A stretch of DNA of 64,000 nt, taken from DTKD01 sp050948905 (GTDB taxonomy: Bacteria > Armatimonadota > UBA5829). The translations under genes were made by a program, and so were the position numbers. Each line of letters opens with the position of its first letter. Position 1 is the first letter of the stretch. The notes beneath the pieces are model-generated. The model was not told where the DNA came from. It searched no databases and was given only the letters and a program-made list of their open reading frames with translations. Shown piece after piece: positions 42,421 through 49,807 of this stretch. The stretch lies in assembly GCA_050948905.1 (NCBI GenBank), contig JBMNES010000001.1, positions 2,108,001-2,172,000 on the forward strand. Reading direction: 5' to 3'.

Positions 42421-42911
42421 CGATGAATTGTAAGACGGCGTGCAGCTTGATATCTGATTATCTCGACGACCAGTTAGCTGATTCACAAAAACAGAGCTTT
42501 GAGGCGCACATTGCCTGTTGCCAAGCCTGCGCGTGCAAAGTCTCAGAGACTCGCGAGATTTTGGTCTCCTTATCCCTGCTTGCTATAGAAAAATCCCCTG
42601 TAGACTGCTGGGAGCAGGTCCGCAATAGTATCGTTACCATTCCGAAAAACAGACGCCGGTGGTTTCAGGGAGCGCTAAATCCGATATTTGCGGCTCCGGC
42701 AGCGGTAGTGGCCGCTCTTGTTTTGGCGTTGTTCCTGTTGTGGCCAGCCCAATCGACTCCGCCGGCCTCCGACAAATCGATGGCTTCGGAGTACGCTTAT
42801 TACATTGGTGTTCATCAGCGGGCGCACGTCCCATTGAGGTTCGCAGACCAGGACGCTGCGTTTGTTAAGGCAGAAATACAGAAGGCTGGTTTAATCGCGG
42901 CTTCCAAATGA
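42417..42911 (+). CDS. Anti-sigma factor with zinc-finger domain
   Basis: A 164-residue membrane anti-sigma factor. The zinc motif Cys5 and His31-x3-Cys35-x2-Cys38 occupies the N-terminus; extra cysteines (34, 40) surround it. One transmembrane helix lies at about 92-110, followed by an outside domain of about 55 residues. It is coupled to the sigma gene (ATGA) and overlaps the RseB-like gene, a complete sigma/anti-sigma/sensor operon. Confidence 0.9.
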   Translation: MTMNCKTACSLISDYLDDQLADSQKQSFEAHIACCQACACKVSETREILVSLSLLAIEKSPVDCWEQVRNSIVTIPKNRRRWFQGALNPIFAAPAAVVAALVLALFLLWPAQSTPPASDKSMASEYAYYIGVHQRAHVPLRFADQDAAFVKAEIQKAGLIAASK

Positions 42912-43822
42912 ATAGACCAAAGACGCTGCTTATATTGATAATTGCACTGCTATTTCCTACCGCCCTTTGTGCGAACGATTTAGCTGTGGAGATCGCTCGA
43001 CGTGCACAAAATGCAGAGAAGACGGTCAGTTATCGTGGCATTAAATCCGTCTATGTGACTATCAACGAGAAAACGTCAGCCTCCACTGTCAAAATCGTCC
43101 ATAAGAAACCGGATTTGACGAGAAGAGAGTTCTTCTCGCCGAGCCAGTGCGCCGGTGCTGTGCTTATCGAACGCGGCCCTAACACCTGGAAATACGACCC
43201 GGCTACCAAATGCTGGGAGCAGATGAGCTGGATGATTTCAAATGAATATCACCCGCGCGTGTTCGATAACTATGCTCTGAAACTGATCGGCAGCGACAAA
43301 GTTGCCGGGCGGGATGCGCACGTTCTGCTGGCCACTCCGAAACACGGCGGTAGCCGTCGCTATAAAATGTGGGTGGACAAACAAAATTATCTTACGTTGA
43401 AGCTGGATACGCAGACGGCCTCTGGTAAGACGACGACTTCGGCCGGGTTTACCAGGATCGCTGTCGAGCCGCGCGATATTTTCCCAACAGCATTTTCTAT
43501 CCCTGCCAACGCGCACAAGGCCGATTGCCCGTCCTGTGTCGATTTCGTCGTGCGCAAACCCGCTTACGTGCCCAAAGGCTATAGAATGATCGGGATAGGC
43601 AGGGGGATCGTCGATGGACGCTGTTATGCCCATCTGCAATACTCAAACGGCGCGAACATAATCTCCCTGTTCGAGCGCAAAAGCTCGCGCAGCACAACCC
43701 CGCCTCAAACCCCGCAGAAAATTGACACGGTGATGTCCTGGGTCAACGGTGGGGTGCTGTTTACCTTAATCGGTGAAGTATCCTCGCCTGAGCTGAAAAA
43801 GATCGCTGCGTCGATAAAATAA
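42908..43822 (+). CDS. RseB/MucB-like exported sensor of the ECF system
   Basis: A 304-residue exported protein with a signal peptide (residues 1-22, ending LCA). The beta-rich body resembles RseB/MucB-type lipid-binding domains related to LolA: SYRGIKSVYVTINEKTSASTVKIVHKKPDLTRREFF, then WKYDPATKCWEQM and RKPAYVPKGYRMIGIGRG near 220. In the model system RseB shields the anti-sigma factor from proteolysis until envelope lipids are perturbed. The gene overlaps the anti-sigma stop by ATGA, consistent with that role. Confidence 0.8.
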   Translation: MNRPKTLLILIIALLFPTALCANDLAVEIARRAQNAEKTVSYRGIKSVYVTINEKTSASTVKIVHKKPDLTRREFFSPSQCAGAVLIERGPNTWKYDPATKCWEQMSWMISNEYHPRVFDNYALKLIGSDKVAGRDAHVLLATPKHGGSRRYKMWVDKQNYLTLKLDTQTASGKTTTSAGFTRIAVEPRDIFPTAFSIPANAHKADCPSCVDFVVRKPAYVPKGYRMIGIGRGIVDGRCYAHLQYSNGANIISLFERKSSRSTTPPQTPQKIDTVMSWVNGGVLFTLIGEVSSPELKKIAASIK

Positions 43823-43830
43823 AGCAGCTT

Positions 43831-45174
43831 TTATATGATCTTCTCTCTTATCACCGCGCTGGCGTAGTCCATTATCATGACGACCCCGGCTATCATCCAT
43901 ATCGCGGTCGCCGCCTGGCGCCATTGAAGCAGGTTCATGTATTGGATGAGCTGATAGCCTATTCCGCCTCCGCCCACCAGGCCGATCACCGTCGCCATTC
44001 TCACATTAATATCCCACCGATACAGCGTAAAAGCGATAAACTGCGGCACCACTTGCGGGATAACGCCGAATATGACTACCTGGAACTCATTTGCGCCGGT
44101 AGCTCGCACTGCCTCGATCGGGCCGTGTTCTATGCTCTCAATGGCCTCAGAATACAGCTTGCCCACCGCCCCAATACCGTGAATTGCAAGGGCCAACACG
44201 CCGGCAAACGGCCCGATTCCCACTGCGGCAACGGCGATTACAGCAAATATCAGCACCTCTACTGAGCGCAATATCGTGAACACGGCGCGCGTGATTCCGT
44301 AGAGAATTCTCAACAGCACAGAGCCTGACATCAGGTTTTTCGCCCCAAAGAAGCTGAGCGGTATTGCAAACAGCACCGAAATCGCCGTGCCCAGCAGCGC
44401 CAGATAGATCGTCTCCAGCATTTTCGGAGCAGCGTCCTGCAAAGCCTCGCTGATCACAAACCCGCGGCCCGGCACCTTAACCCGCGCCTGCACAAAATAA
44501 TCCCCAGGGATGTCTCTGGTGTTTACAAACGATTTTGTAAAGGTGCCATCCTTGCCTGTTTTAATCTTGCCAATCTCAATTTCCGCGCCGCCGAGCAAAA
44601 TCAGCGAGCCTGAGCATCCCGGAGAGAAATGGCTGCCCTTAACTGTTATGCGAGTGCCCACAGGCGCTATTTTGGGGCTAAGGGTCAGATGCGCAGATGT
44701 AGTCTGCTCGACCTCAGGCCGGGTTTCAACGCCCTGGCCGGGCACGATATAAACAGCGGTGGCAGTTTGAGTGGTCGACTTCGCCTCGACAAAATCTGGC
44801 TTAGCCATTCCGCCTACGATCTGGCCGATGACTCCACGCTGTTCAGGTTGAAGTTGTGGGATACGAATATCGGTGACCTGGCCTGCTGCAACGATGTTCA
44901 GCGCCAGGATGAGAAGAATCGGCATAAAAGTGGAGGTGACTCTGCCGCGCGCGACCATCACCGCATCGAATATGTTCCACGCCCACACCAGCGCCATCCA
45001 AATCGCCAGCCACTGCAGCCCGACTCCATAAAATATCGCCGCCTGAACCGGCAGGCCGATCAGCAGCGTCAGCCCTCGACGCACAGACCCAGCGTAAATC
45101 TGACCAAGACCCGGTACGATCGACAGAGCCCCGGCGATAAGAGCATTTTTATTCGATGCCGATTCGTTTCTCAT
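43831..45174 (-). CDS. phnE: PhnE-type ABC transporter permease with extra N-terminal membrane and Ig-like domains
   Basis: A 447-residue fusion. Residues 1-100 contain about three hydrophobic helices beginning ALIAGALSIVPGLGQIYAGSVRRGL, a pattern of small TM2-like membrane proteins. Residues 155-245 form an IPT/TIG-like Ig fold (LSPKIAPVGTRITVKGSHFSPG). The C-terminal 200 residues are a standard PhnE permease, with the EAA-type loop RATGANEFQVVIFGVIPQVVPQF. Normal PhnE has about 260 residues. It follows phnC with a four-base overlap and is convergent with the RseB-like gene. Phosphonate, phosphite or a related oxyanion is the likely substrate. Confidence 0.87.
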   Translation of the reverse strand: MRNESASNKNALIAGALSIVPGLGQIYAGSVRRGLTLLIGLPVQAAIFYGVGLQWLAIWMALVWAWNIFDAVMVARGRVTSTFMPILLILALNIVAAGQVTDIRIPQLQPEQRGVIGQIVGGMAKPDFVEAKSTTQTATAVYIVPGQGVETRPEVEQTTSAHLTLSPKIAPVGTRITVKGSHFSPGCSGSLILLGGAEIEIGKIKTGKDGTFTKSFVNTRDIPGDYFVQARVKVPGRGFVISEALQDAAPKMLETIYLALLGTAISVLFAIPLSFFGAKNLMSGSVLLRILYGITRAVFTILRSVEVLIFAVIAVAAVGIGPFAGVLALAIHGIGAVGKLYSEAIESIEHGPIEAVRATGANEFQVVIFGVIPQVVPQFIAFTLYRWDINVRMATVIGLVGGGGIGYQLIQYMNLLQWRQAATAIWMIAGVVMIMDYASAVIREKII

Positions 45175-45923
45175 GCTATCTCCACCTGCACGGCATCCTG
45201 ACCATATATCTCTTTGAACCTTTTATCATCGATCTCTTCCGGCGTGCCGTCAAAGACCAGTTCGCCCGCTTTCAAGCCTATCACCCTGTCAGCGTATCGT
45301 CTTGCCAGGCTCAGAAAGTGCAGGTTGCACAGCACCGTCATTCCATCCCTTTTATTCATCTCTTCAAGGTGATTCAGCACCGAGTGAGCCGTAGCCGGGT
45401 CAAGCGACGCCACCGGCTCGTCGGCGAGGATAACCTCAGGCTTTTGCATCAATGCACGAGCGATACCCACACGCTGCTGCTGTCCGCCGGAAAGGGTGTC
45501 TGCGCGCTGAGACTCCTTTTCAGATAGGCCCACACGGGCAAGGCTTGCACGGGCGTCTTCGTAATCCTGCGGTTGGAAATGATGGAACATACTCGACCAC
45601 GACGATGTATAGCCCAACCTGCCGCTCAACACGTTTGTCATCACGCTGGATCGGCTGACCAGGTTAAAGTGCTGGAAGATCATGCCAATCCGCCTGCGCA
45701 CAGATCGCAAATCGGTTGTCGCCGTGATTTCGATATCGTCGAGGAATATCTGCCCGGAAGTCGGCTCAATGAGCCTGTTGATCGACCGCAGAAGCGTGCT
45801 CTTGCCCGATCCTGAAAGGCCGATAACCGCCACAAACTGTCCTGTGGGGATGTCCAGCGACACGTCATTAAGCGCACGAGTGCCGTTGGGGTATACTTTG
45901 GTCAGGTTTTTAATACGCAGCAT
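45171..45923 (-). CDS. phnC: Phosphonate-type ABC transporter ATP-binding protein
   Basis: A 250-residue ATPase. Walker A GLSGSGKST (35-43), the signature LSGGQQQRVGIARAL and Walker B VILADEPVASLDP are intact. PhnC-specific sequences include the NLVSRSSVMTNVLSGRLGYT region. It sits between the binding-protein gene and the permease gene and is transcribed with both. No phosphonate-degrading genes are nearby, so only transport is supported. Confidence 0.92.
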   Translation of the reverse strand: MLRIKNLTKVYPNGTRALNDVSLDIPTGQFVAVIGLSGSGKSTLLRSINRLIEPTSGQIFLDDIEITATTDLRSVRRRIGMIFQHFNLVSRSSVMTNVLSGRLGYTSSWSSMFHHFQPQDYEDARASLARVGLSEKESQRADTLSGGQQQRVGIARALMQKPEVILADEPVASLDPATAHSVLNHLEEMNKRDGMTVLCNLHFLSLARRYADRVIGLKAGELVFDGTPEEIDDKRFKEIYGQDAVQVEIA

Positions 45924-45928
45924 ACTGG

Positions 45929-46843
45929 CTATTTCTTTTTGTCGATCTGTTCGAGCTGAACGTTCTCAGATTTAGCGACTTCCCGCACGGAATCGTAATC
46001 GCTGTCCTTTGTGTGCTCAAATCCGTCGATTCCGTAGAGGCTCATAATTGTGATCCGCCCTTCATCAGACGCTGCCACCTTTATCAGGCCATCGGTGATC
46101 TTTTTCACTATATCCGGCGGCAGCCCCTTGCGCACGCTGACTGTGTCGTTCGGTATCTCGATGCTCTTAGCGATCACGTGGGTCTTTTCCATCACGTCTG
46201 GCAGCGAGTTCACAACTTTCTCACGCGCATCAGTTCCGACTCCGCCGTAAATCGCCCCTCCATCGACCTGTTTGTTATAAACCGCCATTATCACTCGATC
46301 GTGCGCTCCGGCGAATATCACGTTAGAAAAATACGTCTCTGGGTCAAAGCCACTGGATCGTATAAGATGTTTTGGATAAATAGCTCCACTTGTAGAGACC
46401 GGATCTCCGTAAGCAAAACGCTTGCCTTTAAGATCCGCCAGCTTGTTTATGCCGGTATCCGTGCGGGAGATTATATAGCTCCAATATTTGGCGGATTTAT
46501 TACGAACCGTCACCAGCACCACTTCCACGCCATATTTATCGTGGGCCATCACATACGGCACAGGTGGCAGCCAACCGACATCGACATTCCCCGCGCCCAT
46601 AGCCGTGATAACCGCAGTGTAGCTCGCCGGCACGCTGACCTCATACTTCAGACCCGTCTCCTTTTCCAGAAGCTCAGCCAGTTTCTGGCCGCTTAAGACG
46701 AGTTTATTAGTGTCCAGAGAGGGGACCATAGCCATCTTAATAGGGTTGGACGCGCTGCCGGGCTCACCTGTTTTCTGGCCGCATCCCACTGCAAAGACGA
46801 GTATAATCAGCAATATCCAGCCGAATCTCAATCGAGAAAACAT
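45929..46843 (-). CDS. phnD: Phosphate/phosphite/phosphonate-binding lipoprotein
   Basis: A 304-residue periplasmic binding protein of the PhnD family. The signal peptide ends in a lipobox (FAVGC, Cys21), so it is membrane-anchored. The domain shows MVPSLDTNKLVLSGQKLAELLEKETGLKYEVSVPASYTAVITAMGAGNVDVGWL and FAYGDPVSTSGAIYPKHLI as motif regions. I chose the ATG at 46843 because GGAGG lies 6 bases upstream. It is the first gene of the transporter operon. Confidence 0.92.
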   Translation of the reverse strand: MFSRLRFGWILLIILVFAVGCGQKTGEPGSASNPIKMAMVPSLDTNKLVLSGQKLAELLEKETGLKYEVSVPASYTAVITAMGAGNVDVGWLPPVPYVMAHDKYGVEVVLVTVRNKSAKYWSYIISRTDTGINKLADLKGKRFAYGDPVSTSGAIYPKHLIRSSGFDPETYFSNVIFAGAHDRVIMAVYNKQVDGGAIYGGVGTDAREKVVNSLPDVMEKTHVIAKSIEIPNDTVSVRKGLPPDIVKKITDGLIKVAASDEGRITIMSLYGIDGFEHTKDSDYDSVREVAKSENVQLEQIDKKK

Positions 46844-46962
46844 TTTATCCTCCATAAATCCGCTACACCAATATCAATTGGTCATTTTATAAGAATTATC
46901 CTTCGCAGTCTTTGACGCTGGCTTCGCCAGGTGATAGACTTTTATTGGGCAGGGAGGCGCCA

Positions 46963-47706
46963 TTGGCGAAACGAAGATCAAAACCAAAGACAGGCGCTTT
47001 CTTGTTGCTGTTTCTTATCACAGCGTGCATCGCCGGGCTTGTAGCTCATCGCCCCGCCAAAAAGCCGCCAACTCTGCTGGACACCCTCGATCACTGCTCT
47101 ATTATAATAGATTTAGCTGAAGGGGATTACAAAGTTGCTCCTGCGCTTGCAAATACTGCCGAGGCAGAGCATTTTGACGCTATGATGAGGCGCATAAAAC
47201 CCGTCGCTGCCATTACAGGCACTTATCACAACCCAGACTATCTCCCTATTGGCGACATTCTCATCGACGGCAAGCTGGTCCACCGCGGATACCAGCGCCA
47301 GGGCATCGGAATCACGTCCTCCGGCAAGATCGTCTTTCGGCAACGCCACGGCTCTTCCCGGATCGATTGGGCCGGGTGTCGTCACGGAATCGCCTGCGGG
47401 CCGAGGCTGCTGCGAGATGGAAAAGTCGCGATAGACGTCGTTGCCGACGGTTTCAGCGAGGCTGCCAGCTCACTCAAAGCGGCGCGCTGTGCAGTTGGTG
47501 CAAATGCAGAGGGACATTTGATTATGCTCGCCGTGCGCCAGCCGATAACCTTGCAGACTCTCGCAGAGGCTATGGCCGAGCTTGGAGCGGTCGATGCGAT
47601 AAATATGGACGGCGGCTCGCTATGTGCTTTTTACGCAGACAACAGATGCCTCATCCAGCCGATTCTACCGGTCAGCAACGTTCTGGCTGTATACAAGGTC
47701 AAATAA
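46963..47706 (+). CDS. Phosphodiester glycosidase family protein, short paralog
   Basis: A 247-residue paralog of the protein at 3549, with a single N-terminal membrane anchor (about 10-30) rather than a clearly cleaved signal. Shared motifs are AAITGTYHNPDYLPIGDILIDG, ACGPRLL, ARCAVGANAEG and NMDGGSLCAFY. I chose the TTG at 46963 because GGGAGG lies 5 bases upstream; the frame continues further up but without a ribosome site. It is divergent from the phn operon and closed by a terminator. The substrate is unknown. Confidence 0.83.
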   Translation: MAKRRSKPKTGAFLLLFLITACIAGLVAHRPAKKPPTLLDTLDHCSIIIDLAEGDYKVAPALANTAEAEHFDAMMRRIKPVAAITGTYHNPDYLPIGDILIDGKLVHRGYQRQGIGITSSGKIVFRQRHGSSRIDWAGCRHGIACGPRLLRDGKVAIDVVADGFSEAASSLKAARCAVGANAEGHLIMLAVRQPITLQTLAEAMAELGAVDAINMDGGSLCAFYADNRCLIQPILPVSNVLAVYKVK

Positions 47707-47708
47707 AA

Positions 47709-47735
47709 ACGGGCAGAGCTCAAAGCCCTGCCCGT
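47709..47735. terminator. Terminator between convergent genes
   Basis: ACGGGCAG (47709-47716) pairs with CTGCCCGT (47728-47735), preceded by an A-run. It separates the glycosidase paralog (+) from the zinc-ribbon gene (-) and can act in both directions. Confidence 0.75.
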
Positions 47736-47750
47736 GGTGTTTCTCAATAG

Positions 47751-47954
47751 CTACCAGCCTCGGCGACCGCCGCCGCCAAAGCCGCCACCACCGCCGAAAC
47801 CCTGCTCCGCTTTCTCAGCTTTGCGTCGGTCGCGGCAGGTCTTGCAGCGGATCGGTTCGCTAAAACCGCGGGACTGGAAGAACTCCTGCTCACCAGCGGT
47901 GAACGTGAAGGTCTGTCCACATTCCTTACAGGTCAGATCCTTGTCCTGGGACAT
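47751..47954 (-). CDS. Small zinc-ribbon protein with glycine-rich tail
   Basis: A 67-residue protein with two CxxC pairs (Cys9/Cys12 and Cys37/Cys40) forming a probable zinc ribbon of the type LTCKECGQTFTFTAGEQEFF. The C-terminal 17 residues are Gly/Phe/Arg-rich, like RNA-binding tails. Such proteins often accompany cold-shock or translation functions, but the role is unproven. A promoter on the minus strand at 48122-48150 would give a leader of about 160 bases. Confidence 0.85.
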   Translation of the reverse strand: MSQDKDLTCKECGQTFTFTAGEQEFFQSRGFSEPIRCKTCRDRRKAEKAEQGFGGGGGFGGGGRRGW

Positions 47955-48121
47955 TTGCTAAACCCCCTTACCATACTTTACTTTCACTTCTGTTGACGTT
48001 TTGGACCATTGAACGGGGGCCTTGCATGCACCCAAGGGATCTGTTTCCTTATCTTCCGATTCTTTCAGTCCGGCCCGCGGGATTATCGACCTACATCCCT
48101 CGGACAGCAGAAGCCACCTCC

Positions 48122-48150
48122 ATTATACCTTACGCAGGGCTGTTTCAAAA
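48122..48150 (-). promoter_or_regulatory. Sigma-70 promoter for the zinc-ribbon gene, long leader
   Basis: On the minus strand TATAAT (48122-48127) is preceded after 17 bases by TTTTGA (48145-48150). It implies a leader of about 160 bases before the gene, containing a 10-codon open frame. This explains part of the 323-base gap 47955-48277; the rest holds the plus-strand leader of the TPR gene. Confidence 0.5.
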
Positions 48151-48196
48151 TAAAATATGCAATTATATGAAAAAAAACGTTGTGGAGGTGCGTCTA

Positions 48197-48229
48197 ATGG
48201 TTATGGAGAATACCAATAATAGGGAATAG
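48197..48229 (+). CDS. Possible 10-residue leader peptide
   Basis: An ATG with an excellent GGAGGTG ribosome site 7 bases upstream opens a 10-codon frame encoding MVMENTNNRE, then a stop. It ends 48 bases before the TPR gene. The small CAACG...CGTTG hairpin that follows could couple the two. Without comparative data it remains a candidate. Confidence 0.35.
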   Translation: MVMENTNNRE

Positions 48230-48277
48230 ACATAGGGAGAAGCTCAACAACGATGAACCGTTGCGGTGAGGGAGGAT

Positions 48278-48673
48278 ATGTCGGATCTGGACAAAGATAT
48301 AGAGCGTGGGATAAGTGTCTTCAAGCAGGGCGATTTTGACAAAGCCGCCGGGCTGCTTGAGGATGCCTCGCGTCGCTATCCCGATAGCTACGATGCATTC
48401 GTCTACCTGGGTGCAGCCTATGCCCAGCAGGGGCGACACAATGCCGCTATTGGTGCGTTCAAACGAGCCTCCGACATAAAGCCGGACTCTCCGCGCATAC
48501 ACTACAATCTCGGACAGGCTTACGAGGCCGCTGGCGTGCCCAGAGAAGCCTGGTTCGAGTATAAAAAAGCCCTCGAAATAGACCCCAAATACGGATTGGC
48601 GCGCGGCGCTCTGATCTCTCTGACGCAGCGATTGCCAAAATTGCTTGCCCCTGGCATAGAAGTAGCCGCATAA
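48278..48673 (+). CDS. Tetratricopeptide-repeat protein
   Basis: A 131-residue soluble protein made of about three TPR units (DIERGISVFKQGDFDKAAGLLEDA, YDAFVYLGAAYAQQGRHNAAIGAFKRA, PRIHYNLGQAYEAAGVPREAWFEYKKALEIDP as regions) and a short C-terminal tail. TPRs mediate protein-protein contacts; no partner is evident. I chose the ATG at 48278, which follows GGGAGG; a GTG four codons earlier is possible. Confidence 0.87.
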   Translation: MSDLDKDIERGISVFKQGDFDKAAGLLEDASRRYPDSYDAFVYLGAAYAQQGRHNAAIGAFKRASDIKPDSPRIHYNLGQAYEAAGVPREAWFEYKKALEIDPKYGLARGALISLTQRLPKLLAPGIEVAA

Positions 48674-48743
48674 CGACCTCTCTTGCATTATCGGCCTTAT
48701 TAAGCAACAAATTGTAACAACAATTTGGACGCAGCCTTTTGTC

Positions 48744-48759
48744 TGGCACGAATTGTGCA
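48744..48759 (+). promoter_or_regulatory. Sigma-54 promoter without a downstream protein gene
   Basis: TGGCACG-N4-GTGCA retains GG (48745-48746) and GC (48757-48758) 10 bases apart, with a single mismatch to consensus. No plus-strand coding gene follows; the next 220 bases fold instead. An 8-bp hairpin (48708-48727) upstream probably ends the TPR transcript. Confidence 0.6.
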
Positions 48760-48770
48760 AGTAGTGAATA

Positions 48771-48980
48771 TGAGAATAGAATATCGACAGTGCTGATTAG
48801 CGCACACCAGGCGGGTAGATCAATAGCACGGCAGCGACGACAATTTTCCACGGGCGAGTGCCATGCTCCGGTACTCTCCAATAAACCCGCACAAGACGGG
48901 TGTGTTGCTCCAAAGCGAGTAATGCCTCAGCACTGGCATCGCCCCGGCAGAGACTCCAGGTCTTCGCCGGGGCGAATGTT
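48771..48980 (+). ncRNA. Candidate structured small RNA downstream of a sigma-54 promoter
   Basis: The transcript expected from the sigma-54 site begins near 48771 with no usable coding frame. It contains nested complementary segments: CACACC (48803-48808) with GGTGTG (48899-48904), GCGGGT (48811-48816) with ACCCGC (48885-48890), and GAGTGCC (48856-48862) with GGTACTC (48870-48876, one mismatch). A strong 9-bp hairpin (48940-48948 with 48966-48974) could end it, although no T-run follows. This fills the 312-base gap before the phosphorylase gene, which ends at 48986 on the other strand. I do not recognise a known RNA family. Confidence 0.45.
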
Positions 48981-48985
48981 ATCAT

Positions 48986-49747
48986 CTAGCCGTTTCTATT
49001 ACGCATCCTGAGCAGCATCGTGCCAAGCACCTCGCCGAGGTTATCCGACGCCTTGAGGCTGTTTCTGCGTAGTCGCCACAACTGCGGCCACAAAGCAGGA
49101 CGGCCGGCAATTAGAGCCAATCGCTGAGTCCATTGCTGATGTGTGGCAAGCAATTCCACTTCCTGCGGTAAATCTCGATCGGCTATGTCGCTTATGCCCT
49201 TTACAACCATAAATGGCACACGTCTCACAGAGCAGACCTCAGCGGCTGCGTAGGCCTCCATATCCAGAGCAGCAGCCCCTGTGTTGCGATAAATACTGAC
49301 CTTTTCGCTTGCGTTCAAAATTATTCGGTCGCAGGTTACCATATCCGACCGCCAGATTGTAAACCCGAGCTTTCCGCTTGGCGGAGTCGACGCCATCAGT
49401 CCTGTGCTGCATTCTATCGATGGCCTGTTCATATCCGGCAGCTTCACATTATCCGCCATCACCACATCGCTGACCGCCGCCTTGCCATCAAGCGCCGCCG
49501 CGAAACCTGCGCAGGCAAGCCACGAAGCTCCCTGATCTATCAGCCGATGCGTCGCTTCGCTGCACAGCTTTCTTCCCATACCCCCAACTTCGGCCAACAC
49601 CCTCAATTCGCCGATTTGCCAGGCGATTTGTGAGGGATATTGAGTTCGGAGTCTGCGCGAATGAGAAAGTACGCGGCGCAAACCCCTCATCTCGGTCTCC
49701 AAAGCAAACACAATTCCGAAAGTATTTTGATGATGCCTGCCCATCAA
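48986..49747 (-). CDS. Nucleoside phosphorylase-superfamily protein
   Basis: A 253-residue cytoplasmic protein of the PNP/MTA-SAH nucleosidase superfamily. It starts with GIVFALETEMRGL, has a central GASWLACAGFAAAL, and carries the substrate-binding motif ALDMEAYAAAEVC near 168-180 (the ribose-contacting Met-Glu), then FMVVKGISDIAD. Related proteins cleave 5'-methylthioadenosine, futalosine or hopanoid precursors; the context does not decide between them. It is divergent from the glycosylase gene across a palindrome. Confidence 0.84.
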   Translation of the reverse strand: MMGRHHQNTFGIVFALETEMRGLRRVLSHSRRLRTQYPSQIAWQIGELRVLAEVGGMGRKLCSEATHRLIDQGASWLACAGFAAALDGKAAVSDVVMADNVKLPDMNRPSIECSTGLMASTPPSGKLGFTIWRSDMVTCDRIILNASEKVSIYRNTGAAALDMEAYAAAEVCSVRRVPFMVVKGISDIADRDLPQEVELLATHQQWTQRLALIAGRPALWPQLWRLRRNSLKASDNLGEVLGTMLLRMRNRNG

Positions 49748-49774
49748 TGACTACCCCGAAAATTGATTAGTCTG

Positions 49775-49791
49775 TATGGGTATTACCCATA
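49775..49791. promoter_or_regulatory. 17-bp palindrome in a divergent promoter region
   Basis: TATGGGTA and TACCCATA flank one base, a perfect inverted repeat in the 60-base gap between the divergent phosphorylase and glycosylase-like genes. It lies 17 bases before the glycosylase start and is a plausible repressor operator. Confidence 0.5.
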
Positions 49792-49807
49792 ATAGAGATG
49801 ATTGTCT

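Noticed and set aside
44629..45201. Plus-strand open frame of 190 codons
   Set aside because: It is antisense to phnE, with His/Arg-rich composition typical of a shadow frame.
48739..49011. Plus-strand open frame of 90 codons after the TPR gene
   Set aside because: It starts before the expected sigma-54 transcript start, lacks a ribosome site, runs into the phosphorylase gene and has no protein-like features; the region looks like RNA instead.
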